This document shows positions 37,794-43,318 of a stretch of DNA of 43,318 nt, one piece after another. Source of the DNA: a virus. Every line of letters starts with the position of its first letter. The stretch's first letter is position 1. Location of the stretch: the IMG/VR virus record IMGVR_UViG_3300046694_000210, positions 1 to 43,318 of that record. One strand, 5' to 3'. The notes below the pieces were generated by a model that saw only the letters and a list, made by a program, of their open reading frames with translations, made no database searches and had not been told where the DNA came from. The position numbers and the translations under genes are program-made.

Positions 37794-38186
37794 ATGAGCG
37801 AAGATCCGTCCCGGAAAAACGGGGAGAAAACGGGCAAGCCCCAGCCCCCCGTTGAGCATCAATTCAAACCGGGCAATCCAGGCAGGCCCAAGGGCGCGCG
37901 CAACAAGCTCGGTGAACAGTTCCTCGAAGACCTCTATGCGGATTGGCAGGAGCACGGCGTCGTAACGCTTGCCCGCGTCCGTGACGAGAAGCCAGACCAA
38001 TACCTCAAGGTCGTCGCCTCGATCCTGCCGAAGGATCTGAATGTCAACATCAACCAGACGGACGATTTGACGGATGAGCAACTTGTCCAGCGCATCCGAT
38101 CTCTCGATGCAGCAATCCGGCCTTTCCTCGATGCTCAAGGAGCAAGCGATGCTGATGGCCGAACTGGATCGGAGACGGCGCACTAA
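37794..38186 (+). CDS. terS: Terminase small subunit-like protein (DUF5681)
   Basis: A 130-residue protein. FKPGNPGRPKGARNKL at about 24-40 is the DUF5681 motif of proteins found just before large terminases. The middle is helical (EQFLEDLYADWQEHGVVTLA), followed by a short acidic region. ATG 37794 (MSEDPS) is preferred to GTG 37782, which overlaps the previous gene. The small subunit recognises phage DNA for packaging. Confidence 0.75.
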   Translation: MSEDPSRKNGEKTGKPQPPVEHQFKPGNPGRPKGARNKLGEQFLEDLYADWQEHGVVTLARVRDEKPDQYLKVVASILPKDLNVNINQTDDLTDEQLVQRIRSLDAAIRPFLDAQGASDADGRTGSETAH

Positions 38187-39510
38187 TCGCCTCTCATCCT
38201 ACCATCCCTATTCGAAGCAGAGGGAGTTTCACGAAGCTGGGGCATTCTTCCGTGAGCGTCTATTCATGGCTGGCAACCAGCTCGGCAAAACCTTGGCCGG
38301 TGCTGCTGAAGCGGCAATGCATCTTACCGGCCGATACCCTGATTGGTGGGAAGGCAAGCGCTTCGTCAAGCCGATCGTCATGCTGGCCGGTTCGGAATCG
38401 TATGAACTGACGCGCGACGGCGTTCAGCGGCTCTTGATCGGGCCGCCAATGAACGAAGAGGAATGGGGCACCGGCTACATTCCGAAGGCTGACATCATCG
38501 CAACCACGCGACGGTCTGGCGTCTCGGCTGCATTGGATAGTGTCACGGTCCGTCATGTCTCGGGTGGAGCGTCAACGCTTCTGTTCAAGGCATACGAGCA
38601 GGGCCGCGGCAAATGGCAGGCCAACACGGTCGATTTCGTCTGGTTCGACGAAGAGCCGCCGGAAGACGTTTATTTCGAGGGCATCACCAGAACCAATGCG
38701 ACGAGGGGCCTGATCGCCGTCACGTTCACGCCTCTCAAGGGCATGAGCACGGTGGTCGCTCGTTATATCCTGGAGAAGTCGCCAGACCGCGAAGTCATTA
38801 CGATGACGATCGACGACGCGGAACACTACACGCCGGAAGATCGGCAGAAGATCATCGACAGTTACCCGCCACATGAGCGGGAAGCCAGAACGAAAGGCAT
38901 TCCGTCTCTCGGCTCGGGCCGCATCTTCCCAGTTCCAGAGGAAGACATCACGATCACACCTTTCGCCATTCCGAAGCATTGGGTGCAGATAGGCGGCATC
39001 GACTTCGGCTGGGATCATCCGACCGCAGCGGCCTGCCTGGCATGGGATCGAGACAGTGACGTCATCTATGTCACGAAGAACTACCGCAAGCGAGAGGCGC
39101 CGGTTCACACACACGCTGCAGCGCTAAAGCCTTGGGGCGCATGGCTGCCATGGTCCTGGCCGCACGACGGTAACAACGACACGGCGGCCGGTGAGAACCT
39201 GGCATCGCAATACAAGGCTCAGGGGATGGGGTTCCTGCCCGAGCGAGCAACGTTCGAAGACGAAAGCAACAGCGTCGAAGCCGGCCTCATGGACATGCTG
39301 GACCGCATGGTGACGGGCCGCTGGAAGGTCTTCGCGACCTGCACCGAATGGTTTGAGGAATTTCGCCTCTACCACCGCAAGGACGGCAAGGTCGTCAAAG
39401 AGCGCGACGATACGATTTCTGCATCCCGATACGCGCTGATGATGAAGCGGTTCGCTGACCATGAAATGGAATTCAAGATGCCAATCAGCCGCAATAAGGG
39501 AATAGTCTGA
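38149..39510 (+). CDS. terL: Terminase large subunit
   Basis: A 453-residue protein. ATG 38149 has AAGGAGCAAGCG directly ahead, and earlier starts overlap the small subunit deeply. Walker A is AGNQLGKT (41-48), Walker B VWFDEEPPED (about 163-172), and the nuclease strand GGIDFGWDHPTA begins near 283. The size is near P22 gp2 (499). It cuts and pumps DNA into the procapsid through the portal encoded next. A headful mechanism would fit the circularly permuted genome. Confidence 0.9.
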   Translation: MLMAELDRRRRTNRLSSYHPYSKQREFHEAGAFFRERLFMAGNQLGKTLAGAAEAAMHLTGRYPDWWEGKRFVKPIVMLAGSESYELTRDGVQRLLIGPPMNEEEWGTGYIPKADIIATTRRSGVSAALDSVTVRHVSGGASTLLFKAYEQGRGKWQANTVDFVWFDEEPPEDVYFEGITRTNATRGLIAVTFTPLKGMSTVVARYILEKSPDREVITMTIDDAEHYTPEDRQKIIDSYPPHEREARTKGIPSLGSGRIFPVPEEDITITPFAIPKHWVQIGGIDFGWDHPTAAACLAWDRDSDVIYVTKNYRKREAPVHTHAAALKPWGAWLPWSWPHDGNNDTAAGENLASQYKAQGMGFLPERATFEDESNSVEAGLMDMLDRMVTGRWKVFATCTEWFEEFRLYHRKDGKVVKERDDTISASRYALMMKRFADHEMEFKMPISRNKGIV

Positions 39511-41718
39511 ATGGCAGCACGGCGCGCAAAGAAGATCGATGAGGTTGATCTCAAGGCCCTCATTGCTTCCGAGATCAGCGATGCTGAGACGTTCGTCTCC
39601 ACCGAAGTCGTGGAAGAGCGCGTTCGTGCGATCAACTACTACAATGGCGAAATGCCGGATACCCCGCATCAGGTTGGGTGGAGCCAGTTCAAGAGCCGTG
39701 ACGTTGCCGACGTGATCGGCTGGGTTCTCCCTGGCATCATCCGCGTGTTCACGGCTTCCGATCGTATCGTCGACTATGAGCCGACAAAGCCCGGTGATGA
39801 GGAATTCACCGATCAGGCATCGGACTATGCCAATTACGTATTCTGGAAGGACAATGACGGCTACCGCATCATGTGGGACGCCACGCACGACAGTCTCCTC
39901 CAGGCTGACGGCGTCGTAAAGACCTATTGGGACGACAGCGAAGAATGCGAATACTCCGTTCATAGCGGGCTCGACGATCAGAGCATGGCCATGCTGCTCG
40001 AAGATCCTGACGTCGAGATCGTCTCGCAGAAGGAAGGCGAGCCCTATACGGACATTGATCCGAATACCGGGCAGCCGGTTTCGATCCCGCTCTATGACGT
40101 CAAGGTCAAGCATGTCACCTCCAAGGGCCGTCTGGTCATGGAGACGGTCGAGCCAGAGAACTTCCTCAAGGATCGCGAGTCGATCACCATCGAGGGCGCC
40201 CGCTTCGTCTGCCACCGTGATCCGCATGTCACCCGCTCCAAGCTTATCGAGATGGGCTTTGACAAGGAGATCGTGGAAGGTCTGCCGCGGTATAACTTCT
40301 CGTCCTCCAGACTTTCGCCCGAGGCCAACGCTCGCGATCCCTACCAGTTCGGCAATGCCAACGGTGATCCGTCCATGGATCGCATCGAGCTTTACGAGTG
40401 CTACATCAAGGCTGACGTGAATGGCGACGGCATCGCAGAAACGGTACTGGCTTATTATGCTGGCGCTTCTGGTGCTGGTGAACTTCTTGATTGGGAAGTG
40501 TGGGACGACGATCTCCCCTTTACGCAGATTCCTTGCGAGCCTGTCCCGCATCGCTTTACGTCGCGTTCTCTGGCTGGCGACGTCATGGACATCCAGCAGA
40601 TCAAGACGTCGGTAGGGCGCCAGCTGCTCAACAACGCCTATCAGGTCAACAACCCGCAGAAGGACATCGAGGCCGGCAGCGTCATCAACATGGACGAGCT
40701 GGTCAACCCGAGCGTCGGCGGGGTAATCCTTCGAAAACCCAATTCAGCGCCGATCAACTATGCTGAAACGCCGTCGATCCTTCAGGACGCGCTCGCCACC
40801 CTCGGCTTCATGGATCAGGTCATCGAGATGCGCACGGGTGTTTCCCGCGCAACGATGGCACTCGATCCCGAGACGTTGCAGAACCAGACGGCGACGGCCA
40901 ACCAGAACCAGCATGACAGCGCCTATTCGCAGGTCGAGCTTATCGCCCGCAACCAGGCTGAACTTGGCTGGAAGAAGGTGTTTGCCAAGGTTCTACGCTT
41001 GATCGTCAAGCACCAGGACCGCCCGCGCATGATCCGCCTGCGCGACGAATGGGTTGAGATGGACCCGCGCCAGTGGAACGCCACGATGGACGCGCAGATC
41101 AACGTCGGCCTTGGTACAGGCTCACGCGACCGCGACATGGCGATGCTGAACAACATCCTGGCGAGCCAGATCGCGATTACCGATCGCTTCCAGATGGCCG
41201 GCCTGACGGACAAGGCAATCGAGATGATGCCGAAGATCAGGAAGACGCTGGTCAAGATCGTCGAGGCCGCCGGCATCAAGAACGCGGATTCGTTCTATCC
41301 CGATATCACGATCGAGGATCTGGAGAAGATCAAGCAGATGGCCGCTGAGATGGCCAAGCAGCCCCCGCCAGAGGTTCAGGTGCAGCAGGCCAAGCTTCAG
41401 GCTGACATGCAGAAGTCGCAGGCCGAGTTGCAGTTGAAGCAGCAGGACCAGCAATCCACGCTTCAGATGACCGCGATGCAGAACGAGGCAAACATCCAGC
41501 TCGAGCGCGAGAAGATGCAGCAGGACGCCCAGATGCAGATGCAGAAGATGCAGATGGAATTCCAGTTGAAGCAGGAGCAGTTCGTCGCCGAGATCAACCT
41601 TAAGCGTGAGCAGCTTATCGCGGAATTGCAGTTAAAGCGAGAATTGGCTGAGATGGGACAGAAGAGCGGGAACGCTCAGGTATCCTCTGATGTCAGAACC
41701 GGTGGAGAGCCTGGCTGA
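39511..41718 (+). CDS. Portal protein (P22-type)
   Basis: A 735-residue protein, close to the 725 residues of the P22 portal. The N-terminal half has the head-to-tail connector pattern (FKSRDVADVIGWVLPGIIRV, DYANYVFWKDNDGYRIMWDA), and the central part includes VPHRFTSRSLAGDVMDIQQI. The last 120 residues are a long Gln/Lys/Met-rich coiled coil, as in the barrel of P22. It forms the DNA gate of the head. Starts one base after terL. Confidence 0.9.
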   Translation: MAARRAKKIDEVDLKALIASEISDAETFVSTEVVEERVRAINYYNGEMPDTPHQVGWSQFKSRDVADVIGWVLPGIIRVFTASDRIVDYEPTKPGDEEFTDQASDYANYVFWKDNDGYRIMWDATHDSLLQADGVVKTYWDDSEECEYSVHSGLDDQSMAMLLEDPDVEIVSQKEGEPYTDIDPNTGQPVSIPLYDVKVKHVTSKGRLVMETVEPENFLKDRESITIEGARFVCHRDPHVTRSKLIEMGFDKEIVEGLPRYNFSSSRLSPEANARDPYQFGNANGDPSMDRIELYECYIKADVNGDGIAETVLAYYAGASGAGELLDWEVWDDDLPFTQIPCEPVPHRFTSRSLAGDVMDIQQIKTSVGRQLLNNAYQVNNPQKDIEAGSVINMDELVNPSVGGVILRKPNSAPINYAETPSILQDALATLGFMDQVIEMRTGVSRATMALDPETLQNQTATANQNQHDSAYSQVELIARNQAELGWKKVFAKVLRLIVKHQDRPRMIRLRDEWVEMDPRQWNATMDAQINVGLGTGSRDRDMAMLNNILASQIAITDRFQMAGLTDKAIEMMPKIRKTLVKIVEAAGIKNADSFYPDITIEDLEKIKQMAAEMAKQPPPEVQVQQAKLQADMQKSQAELQLKQQDQQSTLQMTAMQNEANIQLEREKMQQDAQMQMQKMQMEFQLKQEQFVAEINLKREQLIAELQLKRELAEMGQKSGNAQVSSDVRTGGEPG

Positions 41719-41954
41719 TGGACAAGGAATTCCTCGCCAAGGAGGCAGATCGCCTCGCCAAGGATCCGGTATTCCTCGAAGTGCTCGCACGCATCCGCAA
41801 ATCAGCGGTCGAGCAGCTCATCACCACGAGCGCCGATGACAAGACACTCATTCTCACCCTGCAGGCGTTCGCCAAGGTTTGCGACGTCTTCCCGGCCGAG
41901 ATGCAGGCGATGATCCAATCGTCTCAAGAGCGACGCGCCTTCAAGGCCGTTTAA
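41718..41954 (+). CDS. Small protein between portal and scaffold
   Basis: A 78-residue helical protein (MDKEFLAKEADRLAKDPVFL, IRKSAVEQLITTSADDKTLI) whose ATG overlaps the portal stop. Similar small genes at this place are common in podoviruses. Role unknown, possibly head assembly. Confidence 0.75.
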   Translation: MDKEFLAKEADRLAKDPVFLEVLARIRKSAVEQLITTSADDKTLILTLQAFAKVCDVFPAEMQAMIQSSQERRAFKAV

Positions 41955-41975
41955 GCCAACCCAAGGAACATACCC

Positions 41976-42977
41976 ATGCCTGATACGACAGCCCCTAGCG
42001 GGTCCGTAGACGCATCCCCTGTGTCGATGTCTTTCGACGAGGGTGTAAGTGCCATTGAGAATCTTCTTGGAGACATCCCGGAAACGGACAGTGTCGAAGA
42101 TGCAAAGGCAAAACCGGCAGCCGAAGTTGTTGAATCGCCCGAGGGCGACGAAGACGACGCACTGTTGTCGGCACTTGACGATGGAAATGAGGGTGAGCCT
42201 GAGACTGCGGAGCCCGTTGCCCCGGCGGCCATTCCAGACACCGCGACGGTGACACTGGAAGACGGCACGACGATAAGCATCGCCGAACTCAAGACTGGCC
42301 ACATGTTCCAGCGTGTTTTCACCAAGAAAACCGAAGAATTCGCGCGTTACAAAGAACAGCAGGACGCCGAATTCAAGGCCAAGGTGAGCGAAGCGGAAAA
42401 CGAAATCCGCCAGAAGCGCGAACAAATCCTGGAAAACTGGCATCTGATCGTTCCGAAAGAGCCGGTCTATGACCCCAATGACCCGGTCGGGTACATCGAG
42501 GACATGGCCCACTATCAGGACCGCATGAAGATGCTGAACTCCCTGTGGCAGCAAAAGCAGCAGGAAGAGCAGAAGACCACTGAGCAGCGAGAAGCCGAGC
42601 AGGCCGAATTCCTGGCCACGCAGAGACAATTGCTCGTTCAGAAGCTCCCGCATCTCAAGGATGACGGGAAGCGGGAAGCCTTCAAGAAGGACATTTCAGA
42701 AATCGGCGGCAAGGTCTACGGCGTCACCCCGGAAGAGGTGAGCCAGATCGGCGACGCTCGATATATGCAGATCCTTCATGACGCTATTGCCTATCAGAAG
42801 CTGAAAGCCAAAGCCGCAACTGTTCAAAAGCAGGTGGTGGCAAAGCCGAAGCTGGTGCAGCAGCAGCGCATGGCCCCCCAGACTATCCAGGAAAGAGACC
42901 GCCAAGGCCGTTTCGAAAGCCTTCGCAAGTCCGGCAGCATCGACGCTGCCGCCCGAGCAATCGAAGCACTCCTCTAA
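41976..42977 (+). CDS. Scaffolding protein
   Basis: A 333-residue, very acidic N-terminus (1-100) and helical, Gln/Lys-rich centre (about 125-220, KEQQDAEFKAKVSEAENEIR). The C-terminus is basic (RQGRFESLRKSGSIDAAARA). This charge layout with a basic coat-binding end, directly ahead of the capsid gene, is characteristic of scaffolds such as P22 gp8 (303 residues). Starts behind AAGGAACATACCC. Confidence 0.8.
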   Translation: MPDTTAPSGSVDASPVSMSFDEGVSAIENLLGDIPETDSVEDAKAKPAAEVVESPEGDEDDALLSALDDGNEGEPETAEPVAPAAIPDTATVTLEDGTTISIAELKTGHMFQRVFTKKTEEFARYKEQQDAEFKAKVSEAENEIRQKREQILENWHLIVPKEPVYDPNDPVGYIEDMAHYQDRMKMLNSLWQQKQQEEQKTTEQREAEQAEFLATQRQLLVQKLPHLKDDGKREAFKKDISEIGGKVYGVTPEEVSQIGDARYMQILHDAIAYQKLKAKAATVQKQVVAKPKLVQQQRMAPQTIQERDRQGRFESLRKSGSIDAAARAIEALL

Positions 42978-42989
42978 AGGACACAGCCA

Positions 42990-43318
42990 ATGGCACAGCC
43001 ATCAAACACCTTCGAAACCTACGATGCGGTAGGCAACCGCGAGACCCTCGCGGACCAGATCTATCTCATCACCCCCGACGAGACACCGTTCCTCTCGATG
43101 ATCGGCAAGAAGTCGGTAGACGGCGTTCACCCGGAATGGCAGACGGACACTCTCGCCACGCCTGACGTCAACAACAACCAGCCTGAAGGAAACGACTGGA
43201 TCTTCCAGGCCGTCGTCCCGACTTCGCGCGTTGGCAACTACTGCCAGATTTCCGACAAGCGCATCTCGATCTCCGGCACTCAGGACGTCGTGTCCAAGGC
43301 TGGCCGCAAGTCGGAAAT
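42990..43318 (+). CDS. Major capsid protein, N-terminal part (continues at base 1)
   Basis: Start of the SU10-type capsid gene behind AAAGGACACAGCC. Residues 1-68 (FETYDAVGNRETLADQIYLI, TPDETPFLSMIGKKSVDGVH) are the characteristic opening. The frame continues from 43192 identically to base 1. The complete protein is 336 residues. Confidence 0.9.
   Translation, partial: MAQPSNTFETYDAVGNRETLADQIYLITPDETPFLSMIGKKSVDGVHPEWQTDTLATPDVNNNQPEGNDWIFQAVVPTSRVGNYCQISDKRISISGTQDVVSKAGRKSE
43192..43318. repeat. Terminal direct repeat, right copy
   Basis: Identical to bases 1-127. See the left copy for what it implies. Confidence 0.9.

Noticed and set aside
39124-40551. A 475-codon minus-strand frame opposite terminase and portal
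   Set aside because: The plus-strand terminase and portal are certain. The mirror frame has shadow-type composition and no start signal.
1-43318. CRISPR array, retron or diversity-generating retroelement
   Set aside because: No regularly spaced repeats, no reverse transcriptase frame and no template/variable repeat pair near the fibre gene were seen.
1-43318. Insertion sequences or transposases
   Set aside because: No transposase-like protein with flanking inverted repeats was found. The only recombinase is the phage integrase.

Overview
The window is a complete temperate phage genome of the short-tailed (podovirus) type, opened inside the major capsid gene. Bases 1-127 and 43192-43318 are identical, and the capsid reading frame runs through the join, so the molecule is circular or circularly permuted with 43,191 unique bases. 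The host is probably a member of the Rhizobiales (Rhizobium, Agrobacterium or a relative). The attachment core is the 3' half of an alphaproteobacterial-type tRNA-Gly(UCC) gene. Codon use is GC-rich, and proteins of DUF1515, DUF3309 and DUF5681 type are present. The host is an inference. The virion and lysogeny calls rest on visible motifs.

Layout. (1) Late virion block, plus strand, 37.5 kb to the end and on from base 1 to 11.8 kb: small terminase, large terminase, P22-size portal, scaffold, SU10-type major capsid protein, a decoration-like protein, head-tail adaptor, tail hub/nozzle, a run of internal virion or ejection proteins, a virion glucosaminidase and a tail fibre. There is no tape-measure gene, so the tail is short. 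(2) A minus-strand secreted metallopeptidase-like gene (11.8-12.15 kb) that looks like a lysogenic-conversion cargo gene. (3) Lysis block, 12.35-16.0 kb: GH108 endolysin with a C-terminal membrane anchor, an i-spanin with an overlapping o-spanin lipoprotein, an SGNH esterase and a DUF1515-like membrane protein. (4) Minus-strand leftward operon, 26.4 kb down to 16.0 kb: small proteins, two HNH nucleases, a Rad52-like annealing protein candidate, a DEDDh exonuclease, a MazG-like protein, tyrosine integrase, attP and four genes beyond attP. (5) Immunity region, 26.4-28.1 kb: an S24/LexA-type repressor between two clusters of a 15-bp palindromic operator, and a divergent Cro-like gene, arranged as in lambda. 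(6) Rightward early operon, 27.86-35.8 kb: a three-domain DNA-binding protein, many tiny ATGA-coupled genes, a triple-hairpin element, a C5 cytosine methyltransferase with two genes nested in its +1 frame, DUF1064 and GIY-YIG nucleases, a DnaA-domain-IV protein, a LuxR-type helix-turn-helix protein and a NusG-like antiterminator. (7) A switch region at 35.8-37.5 kb with small membrane proteins and a three-gene minus-strand operon behind its own strong promoter.

How it works together (inference). The repressor holds pL and pR shut through the CGTAC-N5-GTACG operators in the lysogen. On induction both early operons run. The last two regulators of the right operon, the LuxR-type protein and the NusG paralogue, sit where lambda carries Q and probably turn on the very long late transcript from terminase through lysis. 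The most unusual signals are the triple-coded methyltransferase locus (31.2-32.46 kb), the HNH/HTH/sigma-region-4-like fusion just after cro, the three-hairpin RNA element (30.43-30.68 kb), and the NusG-like plus LuxR-type pair.
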